The notes below the pieces were generated by a model that saw only the letters and a program-made list of their open reading frames with translations, ran no database searches and was not told the DNA's origin. A DNA stretch of 64,000 bases from Chryseobacterium sp. 3008163. Lineage in GTDB: Bacteria > Bacteroidota > Bacteroidia > Flavobacteriales > Weeksellaceae. Both the position numbers and the translations under genes were made by a program. The stretch lies in contig NZ_CP033070.1 in assembly GCF_003669035.1 (NCBI RefSeq), forward strand, positions 2,108,001 through 2,172,000. The letters are read 5' to 3'. Shown here piece after piece: positions 1 to 9,732 of this stretch; within the stretch, counting starts at the first letter, position 1; each line of letters begins with the position of its first letter.

Positions 1-1
1 C

Positions 2-946
2 GCAGCGTTACAATCTTGTTCTATTCCAACAAATATTACAACAGGACTTTTTGATTTAACTTCAGCAAACGTTACAGCAGAAACAGGTATAACGAAAACA
101 TTTTACACCTCCTTAGCGAACGCTTTAGCAGGAACAAATTCAATAGTAAATCCTATTGCCTATGTTTCTTCCAATTCAGAAGTATTTGTAAAAGTAACCT
201 CTACTGTCAGCAATTGTTTTATCATTAAAAAAATTACATTAAAAGTAATTCCCCCTGTAAAATCAACAGTTTTAAAAGACAAGATAATTTGTATCGACGA
301 CAGAACAAATCTAGATGCAGGACCCGGTTTTGACGCATATCTATGGAATACTGGCGCAACTACGTCATCAATTCAAGGTGTACCTGTAGGAACATATTGG
401 GTAAGATTGAAAACCGGAAGCTGCTACTCCACTCAGATTGCAGATGTAAAAGCAGCATCAAATCCTGTTATTGCAAGTATAGATATCAGCAACAATACGA
501 TTACAGTAAATGCTACCGGAGGAACAGCTCCTTATCAATATTCTTTAAACGGAACAACTTGGCAGGATTCTAATGTTTTCAAAGGGTTACCAAGAGGTGA
601 AAATAAAATTTTCTTAAAAGACTCTTACAATTGTGAGCCAGTGCAAATACAAATTACAGTTCCGAATTTGCTCAATGCAATTACACCAAACGGAGATAAC
701 GTAAACGATGTTATTGATTATACAGCTTTAGCTTATAAGAAAAACTTAGTATTTATAGTATATGACAGATACGGAAACAAAAAATACGAGGCCGACAAGC
801 TGAGAAATTTCAAATGGGACGGAACTTCCGGCGGAAAGAAAATCCCTACAGGAACTTATTGGTACACCATCTCTTGGAACGAAAATGACGCAAACAACAC
901 ACGCACTCAATACAACGGCTGGGTACTTGTAAAAAATAGAGAATAA
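2..946 (+). CDS. T9SS type B sorting-domain surface protein (5' end outside window)
   Basis: The reading frame is already open at the window edge (frame starting at base 2), so only the C-terminal ~314 residues are present. They contain repeated Ig/PKD-like segments of secreted adhesin type and end in a gliding-motility-like C-terminal domain: NAITPNGDNVND, FIVYDRYGNK, WDGTSGGKKIPTGTYWY, and a final GWVLVKNRE. This is the T9SS type B (CHU_C) sorting signal, used for export through the type IX system. The last ~220 residues are closely similar to the C-terminus of the next gene, so the two are tandem paralogs. Substrate and binding function cannot be told from this fragment. Confidence 0.9.
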   Translation, partial: AALQSCSIPTNITTGLFDLTSANVTAETGITKTFYTSLANALAGTNSIVNPIAYVSSNSEVFVKVTSTVSNCFIIKKITLKVIPPVKSTVLKDKIICIDDRTNLDAGPGFDAYLWNTGATTSSIQGVPVGTYWVRLKTGSCYSTQIADVKAASNPVIASIDISNNTITVNATGGTAPYQYSLNGTTWQDSNVFKGLPRGENKIFLKDSYNCEPVQIQITVPNLLNAITPNGDNVNDVIDYTALAYKKNLVFIVYDRYGNKKYEADKLRNFKWDGTSGGKKIPTGTYWYTISWNENDANNTRTQYNGWVLVKNRE

Positions 947-960
947 ACTTCTCAAATAAA

Positions 961-986
961 AATCACTCCTAATGGGAGTGATTTTT
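961..986 (+). terminator. Rho-independent terminator of the first surface protein
   Basis: Inverted repeat AATCACTCC / GGAGTGATT with a 5-base loop, followed by a short T run, 14 bases after the stop codon. The same stem core reappears after the paralogous gene at 3481. Confidence 0.8.
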
Positions 987-1184
987 CGTAATAGTAAAAT
1001 TGAATAAAAAAAATGAGCTAAATTGTGTTTTTTGATGAAATTTATACAAAAACAAATCAATAACTCAAAATAACATAAACTTTTATTCTATTTTTAAATT
1101 TAATCACACTTATAAATAAATTTTCATAATTATTTTATAAAAATAATTTATAATACATTACATAACCATAATCAATTTAATAAA

Positions 1185-3452
1185 ATGAAGAAAACACTAC
1201 TATTTTATCTTTCAATAATTCTTTTATTTTTCTTTCAAAACACATCTGCCCAAACATATCAGCTCACAGGAAACCCCGTCGTTACAACAGGATGGGATAT
1301 TGTTCCTTCAGCAACTGCTCCCAATGATTTTGTACAGCTTACCGCAGATCAAACGGGTCAGTTTGGAGCCATAAAACTTTCAAACGCAATCAACTTAAAG
1401 TATTGTGATAAATGGAAAGTTGAATTCGACTTCAGAATCGACGGAAACGGAACTACAGCTTATGGAAGAGGTGATGGTTTGACATTTTGGTATCTTTCTA
1501 ACCCACCAACAGCATTTACAACCGGTGGGGGATTAGGAATCCCAGCAAACGCAAACGGATTAATGGTTGCTTTTGATATCTTCAACAATTCTACAGAAGG
1601 ACAAATGAGCAAAGTGCATCTTCTATATGGAACCAACAATACTCCAGCAGGAAATCCAAATATTGAATACAATGTGGCCGCAGGAAGTACATTTCACTCT
1701 CCGGATTTGCAGGCCACACAGCCTTTTGTAGGAGCAAACTACAAACACGTTGAAGTAAACGGTCAGGTTGATCCGGCCAATATCAACAATTGGATTATTC
1801 AAATCAGAATAGATGGCATTGTAATTACAAACCAATCTTTTGCTCCATCAGGAGGAGCCATCGGTATGACAACCGGGTACTTCGGATTTTCAGCAGGAAC
1901 GGGAGCGGCGAGCGCAAGACATTCTATTAAAAATGCCAAAATTTTCATTGACAAAGTTCCTATTTTACAAAGTACAGTTACACCTTTTGTTTGTACCAAT
2001 CCTTCTACAGGAAGTGGTTTTGTTGATTTAACTTCTTACGCAACACAATTTGTTAATGTTCCCAGCAACTATATTATCACTTATTATGTTTTAGGAAGCT
2101 CTACACCTATTGCGACACCTAACAACTTTCAGTACACAGGAAACACCACAATATCTGTAGTCATCAAAGATCCGTCTTCTACCCTATGTGATAATGGTGA
2201 TGCGAGAATTATTTTAAATCCAAGTCCATTCGAAGCCGTTGATGCATCTATGACGGAATGTAATAATAATGGCTCAGGCGTTGGGATATTTAATTTAAAT
2301 AATGCAGCTGTAACCACACTAGCCGGGGTTACTAAACAATATTATCCAACTTTAGCTGATTTGATTGCCGGAACAAATCAAATTATGAACTTTGCAGCAT
2401 ATCCAGCAGCACAGGGAACTACAATTCATGTAAAAGTAACTACTGCTCAAGGCTGTGTAGACAATGCAATTATAACGCTAAACACTTCTCCATTAGTCGT
2501 TGTAAATGATGCTACACTGAGAAGTTGCTTTGAACCAAATAATCCTTCACTAGGAATATTTAATTTACCAAACGCTCCAGTAACTACAGAACCGGGAACC
2601 ACGAAAAAATACTTTCCATCTTTAACGGATGCAGTAAATGGAACTAATGAAATCAGCACACCTGCAACTTACACGGCTCCAAACGGAGTTGTATATGTAA
2701 AAGTAAGCAATGGAACCGGATGTTATTCAGTGGCAAAAGTAACCTTGGTTGTAATTCCACCAATATATTCTACCGTTTTGGTTGATAAAGTAATCTGTAT
2801 TGAAGACAAAACCACTTTAGACGCAGGATCAGGATTTAGCGGATATGAGTGGAGCACTGGCGCAACGACACAAATAATCTCAAATGTCAGTGTAGGAACT
2901 TATTGGGTAAAACTGAAAAGCGGTGACTGTATTGCCACACAAACGGTAAAAGTTTACGCTTCAGAGCAACCCGTCGTAACTTCTATTGACATTTCAAACA
3001 CCACAATTACTGTAAACGTTGATGGCGGAACTCCTGCTTATCAATATTCTTTAGACAATGTGAACTGGCAAGATTACAACGTGTTTACAGGGATTTCCAG
3101 AGGTATGCATAAAATTTACGTAAGAGATGTTTATGACTGTGAGCCAATTGAAGTTAATATCACGGTACCAAATTTAATCAATGTAATCACTCCAAACGGT
3201 GACGGACAGAATGATTATATCGATTACTCAGCTTTAGCAGGAAAAATAGATTTGACATTTAATGTTTTCGACAGATATGGCTCAAAACTTCACCAAGGAG
3301 ACAAAACCAACCGATACATTTGGGATGGAACCGCGAATGGCAGGAAAGTTCCCACAGGAAGCTATTGGTATTCTGTAACATGGAATGAGAACAACAAAAA
3401 TAAAACTCCAATCAAGTTCTCAGGTTGGATCATGGTAAAAAACAGAGACTAA
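1185..3452 (+). CDS. Secreted L-type-lectin-like protein with T9SS type B sorting domain
   Basis: A 755-residue exported protein. A signal peptide (residues 1-22, cleaved near TSAQ) is followed by a ~230-residue bacterial L-type lectin-like domain (DFRIDGN, GDGLTFWYL, GLMVAFDIFNN, FGFSAGTG). Then come three or four Ig-like repeats with regular Cys residues (SMTECNNNG, TLRSCFEPNN), and finally the T9SS type B domain (VITPNGDGQND, FNVFDRYGSK, WDGTANGRKVPTG, GWIMVKNRD). The likely role is cell-surface carbohydrate binding or adhesion; the ligand is inferred only from the fold. It has its own terminator and an AT-rich 238-base upstream region, so it is probably a single transcription unit next to its paralog. 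Confidence 0.88.
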   Translation: MKKTLLFYLSIILLFFFQNTSAQTYQLTGNPVVTTGWDIVPSATAPNDFVQLTADQTGQFGAIKLSNAINLKYCDKWKVEFDFRIDGNGTTAYGRGDGLTFWYLSNPPTAFTTGGGLGIPANANGLMVAFDIFNNSTEGQMSKVHLLYGTNNTPAGNPNIEYNVAAGSTFHSPDLQATQPFVGANYKHVEVNGQVDPANINNWIIQIRIDGIVITNQSFAPSGGAIGMTTGYFGFSAGTGAASARHSIKNAKIFIDKVPILQSTVTPFVCTNPSTGSGFVDLTSYATQFVNVPSNYIITYYVLGSSTPIATPNNFQYTGNTTISVVIKDPSSTLCDNGDARIILNPSPFEAVDASMTECNNNGSGVGIFNLNNAAVTTLAGVTKQYYPTLADLIAGTNQIMNFAAYPAAQGTTIHVKVTTAQGCVDNAIITLNTSPLVVVNDATLRSCFEPNNPSLGIFNLPNAPVTTEPGTTKKYFPSLTDAVNGTNEISTPATYTAPNGVVYVKVSNGTGCYSVAKVTLVVIPPIYSTVLVDKVICIEDKTTLDAGSGFSGYEWSTGATTQIISNVSVGTYWVKLKSGDCIATQTVKVYASEQPVVTSIDISNTTITVNVDGGTPAYQYSLDNVNWQDYNVFTGISRGMHKIYVRDVYDCEPIEVNITVPNLINVITPNGDGQNDYIDYSALAGKIDLTFNVFDRYGSKLHQGDKTNRYIWDGTANGRKVPTGSYWYSVTWNENNKNKTPIKFSGWIMVKNRD

Positions 3453-3480
3453 TTTTTTTTCATATTTTAATTATATTGCG

Positions 3481-3509
3481 ATCACTCCCCTCAAAAGGAG
3501 TGATTTTTT
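3481..3509 (+). terminator. Rho-independent terminator of the lectin-like gene
   Basis: Stem ATCACTCC / GGAGTGAT with an 8-base loop, then a T run. It shares the stem sequence of the terminator at 961, consistent with duplication of gene plus terminator. Confidence 0.85.
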
Positions 3510-3569
3510 ATTTAGAAAATTTAAAAATAGAATTTTGGCACAAAACTGTCTTTATTCATATTCAATTCT

Positions 3570-3577
3570 TAAATTTG
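3570..3577 (+). promoter_or_regulatory. -7 promoter box (TAAATTTG), near-leaderless start
   Basis: TAAATTTG fits the Bacteroidota -7 consensus TAnnTTTG. It ends only five bases before the ATG at 3583, so the transcript probably begins at or next to the start codon. No good -33 TTTG box at the usual spacing was seen. Confidence 0.55.
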
Positions 3578-3582
3578 TCTTT

Positions 3583-4212
3583 ATGAATTATTTGGAAGCT
3601 TTAAGCAGAAGATATTCTGTGAAAAAATTTAATCCCGAAATGATCATTCCGCAGGAAACACTTCTCAATATTCTTGAGGCAGGAAAATTGGCGGCAAGCT
3701 CTCAAGGTCTTCAGCCTTATAAAATATTCGTAGTTGAAAGTACAGAAATGAAGGAGAAACTGATACCTTCTTTTTATAATCCTTCACAAATTTCTACCTG
3801 TTCACACCTCATCGTTTTAGTTTCCAAAAAAGATATGGAAGAAACGTATCTTGACGGATATTTCAATCACATCTCTGAAGTACGTGAACATCCAGTTGAA
3901 AATTTAAATCTGTTTAGAAAAAGCATCACAAGTCATTTCAGCAGACAAGAGCATGATGACATTCTGAACTGGGCAGAAAAACAAGCTTATATAGTGTTAG
4001 CTAACTTAATGTATGCTGCAGCGATAGAAAATATCGACACATGCCCGATGGAAGGTTTCAGACAAGAATTGATCGAAGAAATTTTAGATATCAATCCGGA
4101 AAAAGAAAAAGTGACTGTAACATTGGCACTTGGCTACCGATCGGAAGAAGATCAGTTTCAGCACATGAAAAAAGTAAGGAAACCAAACGAAAAATTGTTT
4201 AAATTTATTTAA
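3583..4212 (+). CDS. Nitroreductase family NAD(P)H-dependent oxidoreductase
   Basis: A 209-residue FMN-dependent nitroreductase-fold protein. The N-terminus MNYLEALSRRYSVKKF carries the classic RRSVRxF-like FMN phosphate-binding motif. EAGKLAASSQGLQPYKI and the C-terminal VTVTLALGYRSEED are typical of the NfsB/YdjA group. The start is ATG 3583, directly behind a TAAATTTG box; an upstream in-frame TTG (3535) would add a poorly matching 16-residue extension. Such enzymes reduce nitroaromatics, quinones or flavins in the cytoplasm; the substrate is not predictable. It lies 30 bases before nadB. Confidence 0.88.
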   Translation: MNYLEALSRRYSVKKFNPEMIIPQETLLNILEAGKLAASSQGLQPYKIFVVESTEMKEKLIPSFYNPSQISTCSHLIVLVSKKDMEETYLDGYFNHISEVREHPVENLNLFRKSITSHFSRQEHDDILNWAEKQAYIVLANLMYAAAIENIDTCPMEGFRQELIEEILDINPEKEKVTVTLALGYRSEEDQFQHMKKVRKPNEKLFKFI

Positions 4213-4242
4213 TTATTTAGACGATTGTCTTAAAGCAAGAAT

Positions 4243-5820
4243 ATGATAAAAGCGGATGTATTAGTGATTGGTTCCGGAATTTCGGGGCTTTCTTATGCCA
4301 TAAAAGTTTCAGAACAGCTTCCCGATGCCAAAATAATCATTGTAACAAAATCTGACGAAGACGAAAGCAATACAAAATACGCCCAAGGCGGTTTGGCTGT
4401 GGTTACAGATTCTAAAAACGATAATTTTGAAAAACATATCGAAGACACAATGCGTGCCGGAGACGGCGAAAATAAACGTGAAGTGGTAGAAATGGTCGTA
4501 AGAGAAGCACCTGCAAGATTTAACGAAATCGTTGAATGGGGCGCCAATTTTGACATGAAAAATGGAGAATTTGCTTTAGGAAGAGAAGGCGGCCACACTG
4601 AAAATAGAATCGTACACCATAAAGACATCACTGGTTTTGAGATCGAAAGAGCTTTATTGCAAACGGCCAAAAGCAGTCCGAATATTGAAATTCTTGATCA
4701 CCACTACGTTATCGACATCATCACTCAACACCACGTTCCGGGAAAGGAATTGAATGAGGGTGAAATTAATTGTTATGGCGCATACATTTTAGATGAAAAA
4801 TCTAAATCGATTAAAAAAATTACGTCAAAAATCACTTTAGTTGCGACTGGCGGAGCCGGTCATGTTTATAAAAACACCACGAACCCAGTAATTGCAACAG
4901 GAGACGGAATTGCTTTCGTTGCCCGTGCAAAAGGCAAAGTGACCAATATGCAGTATTATCAGTTTCATCCAACCGCTTTATACAGCAAGCTCGACGGAAT
5001 GTTATTTTTAATTTCCGAAGCAGTGCGTGGTGATGGCGCAAAGCTGAGAACCAAAAAAGGTCAAAAATTCATGCACAAATATGATGAGCGTGAAGAATTA
5101 GCTTCCAGAGACATCGTTGCAAGAGCCATTGATGCAGAAATGAAAGTTACGGGAGACGAATTTGTTGGTCTTGACTGCAGAGATATGAGCCAGGAAAAGT
5201 TTTTGGAACATTTCCCTAATATTTATAAAAAATGCAAGGACGAAGGCATTGATCCTTTCACACAATTAATTCCTGTAGTTCCCGCTTGTCATTATCTCAT
5301 GGGCGGAATTGAAGTTGATAAAGACGGACAGTCTTCTCTTAATAATTTATTCGCCGTCGGAGAATGTACCAACTCTGGACTTCATGGCGCTAACAGATTA
5401 GCTTCAAATTCTCTATTGGAAGGTTTAGTTTTCGGACATAATGCCGCTATGAAGACTATGGAATTATTGAATGAAAATAATTTTAATTTCGACGATTTAA
5501 AAGCTGTCCCCGAATGGAACGAAGAAGGTATGAAAATTATCGACGAAATGGTCATTGTTTCTTACCTCAGAAAACAGCTTCAGGAAATGATGAGTGACCT
5601 AGTAGGAATTGTGCGAAGCAACAGCCGTCTAAAAATGGCCCTCCAAAAGCATCAGGAAATCGCAGCTGCAGTTGACGAAATTTATCACTACTCTATTCTA
5701 TCGCCTCAGCTTTCAGAATTAAGAAATTTAACAACAGTTGCTCATCTCATCATCACCCAATCGATGGAAATGATACAAAATAAAGGCGCATTTTACAATA
5801 AAGATTTAGTGCAAGCATAA
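4243..5820 (+). CDS. nadB: L-aspartate oxidase
   Basis: A 525-residue flavoprotein that oxidises L-aspartate to iminoaspartate, the first step of de novo NAD synthesis. The FAD-binding Rossmann motif VIGSGISGLSYA lies at residues 7-18. Family signatures include KYAQGGLAVV, GREGGHTENRIVHH, FHPTAL, SRDIVARAID and GLHGANRLASNSLLEG; the C-terminal three-helix part is complete. Length matches the family (~530). nadC follows after 20 bases in the same operon. nadA, the partner that condenses iminoaspartate with dihydroxyacetone phosphate, is not in this window. Confidence 0.96.
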   Translation: MIKADVLVIGSGISGLSYAIKVSEQLPDAKIIIVTKSDEDESNTKYAQGGLAVVTDSKNDNFEKHIEDTMRAGDGENKREVVEMVVREAPARFNEIVEWGANFDMKNGEFALGREGGHTENRIVHHKDITGFEIERALLQTAKSSPNIEILDHHYVIDIITQHHVPGKELNEGEINCYGAYILDEKSKSIKKITSKITLVATGGAGHVYKNTTNPVIATGDGIAFVARAKGKVTNMQYYQFHPTALYSKLDGMLFLISEAVRGDGAKLRTKKGQKFMHKYDEREELASRDIVARAIDAEMKVTGDEFVGLDCRDMSQEKFLEHFPNIYKKCKDEGIDPFTQLIPVVPACHYLMGGIEVDKDGQSSLNNLFAVGECTNSGLHGANRLASNSLLEGLVFGHNAAMKTMELLNENNFNFDDLKAVPEWNEEGMKIIDEMVIVSYLRKQLQEMMSDLVGIVRSNSRLKMALQKHQEIAAAVDEIYHYSILSPQLSELRNLTTVAHLIITQSMEMIQNKGAFYNKDLVQA

Positions 5821-5839
5821 TTGATTATTAAAGAAAATA

Positions 5840-6700
5840 ATGAAAAGACCAAACTACGCAACCGATAAAGTTTTAAAACAATTCATTAAAAATGCTTTGG
5901 AAGAAGACATTCAGGATGGAGACCACTCTACTCTATCTACAATTCCTAAAGATTTAGTGCAAAGTGCAAAACTTTTAGTGAAAGAAAACTGTATCCTTGC
6001 CGGAGTCGAATTGGCTGAAATTATTTTTAAACAATTTGATAAAAACTTAAAAATCGAAAAATTCATCAAAGATGGTGAAACTGCAAAAATCGGCGACGTA
6101 GCTTTTATCGTAACCGGAAGTGCGAGATCTATTTTATCTACAGAAAGATTAGTTTTAAACTGCATGCAGCGAATGAGCGGTATCGCAACGCTTACTCAGG
6201 ATTGGGATTCGAGATTGATAGGTTCAAAAACCAAGCTTTTAGACACCAGAAAGACTACTCCCAACTTCAGAGTTTGCGAAAAATGGGCCGTTGCAATTGG
6301 TGGCGGAACTAATCACAGATATGGTTTATATGATATGATCATGCTAAAAGACAATCATATTGATTATAACGGAAGCATCACCAACGCAGTAAAAATGGCG
6401 AAAGATTATGTAAAAAAGTCAAAGAAAAAACTTAAAATAGAAGTTGAAACTCGTAATCTTGAAGAAGTACAAGAAGCTATCAATGCCAAAGTCGACAGAA
6501 TCATGCTCGACAATATGGATGTTGCCACTATGAAAAAGGCAGTAAAATTAATCAACGGATCTTGTGAAAGTGAAGCATCAGGCGGAATCTCAAGAGATCA
6601 ATTAAAAGAAATTGCTACTACAGGAGTAACCTTTATTTCTGCCGGAGCCCTTACTCATTCAGCTAAAAATATCGATTTAAGCCTAAAAGCTGCTATGTAA
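5840..6700 (+). CDS. nadC: Nicotinate-nucleotide pyrophosphorylase (carboxylating)
   Basis: A 286-residue quinolinate phosphoribosyltransferase that converts quinolinate and PRPP to nicotinate mononucleotide. Motifs include EEDIQDGDHST near the N-terminus, NCMQRMSGIAT, LDTRKTTPNFRVCEKWAV, GGGTNHRYGLYDMIMLKDNHI (substrate-binding Arg/His/Lys), IEVETRNLEE and MLDNMD. The ending SGGISRDQLKE...GVTFISAGALTHS is the phosphate-binding barrel end. It follows nadB in a two-gene NAD unit, possibly with the upstream nitroreductase. Confidence 0.96.
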   Translation: MKRPNYATDKVLKQFIKNALEEDIQDGDHSTLSTIPKDLVQSAKLLVKENCILAGVELAEIIFKQFDKNLKIEKFIKDGETAKIGDVAFIVTGSARSILSTERLVLNCMQRMSGIATLTQDWDSRLIGSKTKLLDTRKTTPNFRVCEKWAVAIGGGTNHRYGLYDMIMLKDNHIDYNGSITNAVKMAKDYVKKSKKKLKIEVETRNLEEVQEAINAKVDRIMLDNMDVATMKKAVKLINGSCESEASGGISRDQLKEIATTGVTFISAGALTHSAKNIDLSLKAAM

Positions 6701-6911
6701 AACATTGCATTTTTAATAAAAACACAGCCACTTTGTTAAAAATTAAACAATATGATTTTTTCACGTTAAAATTCAGTTTTTACTTAAAATACTGTAAATC
6801 AAACATTTGATCATTATTAAGACTGATTAAAAATTAACATTGAGTTAATAATAGTTAAAATTATTTTACCGAATTTTGCATAAAATTTAATTCTAACTAT
6901 TACTTACGATT

Positions 6912-9638
6912 ATGAAATTAATCAACAAATCGATGCTAACTGTGATGATCTCACTTTCTACAGCTAGCGTCTATTATGCTCAACAGGTTAAGGATACTGC
7001 ATCAAAATCCAAAGACATTGAAGAGGTAATACTAACAGGAGTAGCTGATATCGCTAAAGATAGAAGGACTCCAGTTGCCGTTTCTACAATTAAGGAAGCT
7101 CAAATCGTTGAAAGATTGGGAAATCAAGAATTTCCTGAAATTTTAAATTCTACCCCGTCAGTATATGCTACTAAAGGTGGCGGTGGTTTCGGAGATTCAA
7201 AAGTTGTTATCAGAGGATTTGGACAAGAAAACATTGCTGTAATGGTAAATGGTATGCCTGTAAATGACATGGAAACCGGACGTGTTTTCTGGTCAAACTG
7301 GTCAGGACTTTCTGATGTAACTTCTGCAATGCAAGTACAAAGAGGTCTTGGATCTTCAAAATTGGCAATTGCTTCTGTAGGAGGTACTATTAACATCTTA
7401 ACAAGAGCAGCTGATAAAAAACAAGGTGGTATTGTTTCTTTATCTGTTGGTAATGACGATTATCTTAAAACTTTATTCGCTTATAACACTGGTAAAAGTG
7501 CTTCAGGATGGGCTACTTCATTCTTAATGAGCAGAGCTTCAGGTTCTACCTACGCAAGGGGAACAGAATTTGAGGGATACAACTACTATTTTGCATTAGG
7601 TTATAATAAGCCAGGAAGCAAACATGACTTCCAGTTTACCATTACCGGTGCTCCACAAGCTCACAACCAGAGAAGTACTTATTCTACTATTTCAAATTAT
7701 ATTGCTTTTAATGGTGATAAAGATGGTACTCCAGATACAAAATACAACGCGGATTATGGTTATCTAAACGGTGAAGAATACAGTTTAAGAAGAAATTACT
7801 ATCACAAACCGGTAATGTCTTTAAACTGGGATTGGAACATTTCAAGCAAATCTAAATTAAACACGGTTGCTTACGCATCATTCGGTAGAGGTGCAGGGAC
7901 CGGAAATATCGGAAGTGTAGGAAACTTAGCAAATACAACTACAAAAAACTTAGACGCTTTTAGAACTTCTGAAGGAATTATAAATTTTGATGCTCTTGCA
8001 GCGGGAAATGCAGCATCTAGTGCTGACAGAGGTATTCTTATCAGAAATGCATCTATTAACTCTCACAACTGGTTTGGTGTTATTTCAAGTTTTAATCACA
8101 AAATTACAGATCATTTAAACTTTTCAGTTGGTATCGATACAAGATATTACTATGGTTACCATTACCAAGTAGTGAGTGATCTTTTAGGAGGTTCTTCTTA
8201 TAGAGATTCTGCAAACAGAAATCTTTATACTCCAAACAGTAACAATGTATTTTCACCTGGCTATAACTATGTTTCAAATACATCAAAAGCAGAGCCTAAC
8301 TGGAATCCTTTTGGCGGAAAAATTGATGCCTTAGAAAACAGAGTTGGTTATAATAACGATGGAGAAGTACTTTGGTACGGAGGATTTGGACAATTAGAAT
8401 ATTCAAACGATAAGCTATCAGCTTTTGTTTCAGGAGCTATTTCTAATCAAGGTTTCCAAAGAATTGATAACTTTATCGTTGACGGAAGATCTCTTCTTAA
8501 TGGAAATGTTTCTGGATATGCAACCAGTGCTACAAACCCTACTCTTATTCAAGCTACAGCTACAAACCCTGCCCTTAATACGAAAACAGGATTTAAAAAC
8601 CTAGTAGGATTTAATGTGAAAGGAGGTGCAAACTATAATATCAATGAAAATCATAACGTTTTCGCAAACATTGGATATTACGAAAAGCAGCCTTTCTTAA
8701 ATGCAGTTTATCCAAATAACAAAAACTTCCTTAATCCAAATTTAACCAACGAGAAAATTTTCGGAGTTGAAGCAGGTTATGGTTTCCGTTCAGGAATATT
8801 TAATGCGAATGTAAACATTTACAGAACTTCATGGAAAGACAGATTCCAAAGAAGATCAAACATTTCTCTTACCTATAATGATCCTTCTACTGGAGTTCCT
8901 ATTAGCACGACTACAGCTTATGCTAATATGTCTGGAATTACAGAAATCCACCAAGGTATTGAAATTGACGCAACAGCGAATGTTCACAAAATGTTATCAT
9001 TAACAGGAATGTTATCAATGGGTGACTATTACTATAAAGGAAATGCTACTGGTGATTTATTTTCTGAAACCAATGAAGCAATTCCATTAGGAGGTACAAC
9101 TTCTGGTACAACTCTGTATTTAGATGATGTAAAAGTTGGAGGTTCTGCTCAATTCACTGCAGGTGGAGGATTTACTTTCAAGCCTACAGAATGGTTTAGC
9201 TTTGACGGTATGTACAGAGGAGTAAGAAATTTATATGCTAACAATAACCCTCTAAACTTCTTAAATGAAGCTGCAGGAAAAAAAGGAGCATTAGAATTGC
9301 CTACATTTGGATTGGTTGATATGGGAATTACCTTTAAGATTAAACTTAATAACCCTAAACAATTCTTCACAGTTAGAGGTAATGTATATAATTTATTTGA
9401 TAAAGTTTACATCGCTGAATCAAACACCAATACATTCTCTGGACTTAGCTTAGATGAATATATTAATATCAACAAGCCTATTCAAAGTACACCATTAACT
9501 CCTACTCAGATTGCAACTTTAACCACTGCACACCAAACTTACCAAGCAGCAGGAAACTATAATGGTATTAGCCAACAAAACCAAGTATACTTCGGATTTG
9601 GAAGAACATGGGCTGCAACATTATCATTCAACTTCTAA
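6912..9638 (+). CDS. TonB-dependent outer membrane receptor
   Basis: A 908-residue outer-membrane protein with a signal peptide (cleaved near STASVYYAQQ). A TonB-box-like stretch (IEEVILTGV) is followed at once by the plug domain (PEILNSTPSVYATK, VVIRGFGQENIAVMVNG, GTINILT) and a 22-strand barrel ending in the aromatic-terminated WAATLSFNF. There is no N-terminal carboxypeptidase-like domain and no partner SusD gene, so it is not a glycan-type SusC. The substrate is unknown. It has a 211-base AT-rich upstream region and its own terminator. Confidence 0.92.
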   Translation: MKLINKSMLTVMISLSTASVYYAQQVKDTASKSKDIEEVILTGVADIAKDRRTPVAVSTIKEAQIVERLGNQEFPEILNSTPSVYATKGGGGFGDSKVVIRGFGQENIAVMVNGMPVNDMETGRVFWSNWSGLSDVTSAMQVQRGLGSSKLAIASVGGTINILTRAADKKQGGIVSLSVGNDDYLKTLFAYNTGKSASGWATSFLMSRASGSTYARGTEFEGYNYYFALGYNKPGSKHDFQFTITGAPQAHNQRSTYSTISNYIAFNGDKDGTPDTKYNADYGYLNGEEYSLRRNYYHKPVMSLNWDWNISSKSKLNTVAYASFGRGAGTGNIGSVGNLANTTTKNLDAFRTSEGIINFDALAAGNAASSADRGILIRNASINSHNWFGVISSFNHKITDHLNFSVGIDTRYYYGYHYQVVSDLLGGSSYRDSANRNLYTPNSNNVFSPGYNYVSNTSKAEPNWNPFGGKIDALENRVGYNNDGEVLWYGGFGQLEYSNDKLSAFVSGAISNQGFQRIDNFIVDGRSLLNGNVSGYATSATNPTLIQATATNPALNTKTGFKNLVGFNVKGGANYNINENHNVFANIGYYEKQPFLNAVYPNNKNFLNPNLTNEKIFGVEAGYGFRSGIFNANVNIYRTSWKDRFQRRSNISLTYNDPSTGVPISTTTAYANMSGITEIHQGIEIDATANVHKMLSLTGMLSMGDYYYKGNATGDLFSETNEAIPLGGTTSGTTLYLDDVKVGGSAQFTAGGGFTFKPTEWFSFDGMYRGVRNLYANNNPLNFLNEAAGKKGALELPTFGLVDMGITFKIKLNNPKQFFTVRGNVYNLFDKVYIAESNTNTFSGLSLDEYININKPIQSTPLTPTQIATLTTAHQTYQAAGNYNGISQQNQVYFGFGRTWAATLSFNF

Positions 9639-9668
9639 TCAATAAAACATTAGATTTATAAATACCAA

Positions 9669-9696
9669 ATCCCGGCTTTATAGCTGGGATTTTTTT
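9669..9696 (+). terminator. Rho-independent terminator of the TonB receptor
   Basis: ATCCCGGCT / AGCTGGGAT stem (one G-U pair), 4-base loop and a run of six T, 30 bases past the stop codon. Confidence 0.85.
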
Positions 9697-9703
9697 ATAT
9701 TTG
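9696..9703 (+). promoter_or_regulatory. -7 promoter box (TATATTTG)
   Basis: Bacteroidota-type -7 box placed right after the preceding terminator, 29 bases before the ATG of the small membrane protein at 9733. It suggests that a new transcription unit (membrane protein plus asd) begins here. Confidence 0.5.
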
Positions 9704-9732
9704 TACACTTAATAAATAGAAAAAATAGAAGT

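Noticed and set aside
746..1060. Minus-strand open frame over the end of the first surface protein
   Set aside because: It is a shadow of the real coding frame and crosses the terminator.
6701..6911. Riboswitch or small RNA before the TonB receptor
   Set aside because: The region is AT-rich without stable hairpins, and no cobalamin-type or other riboswitch core was found.
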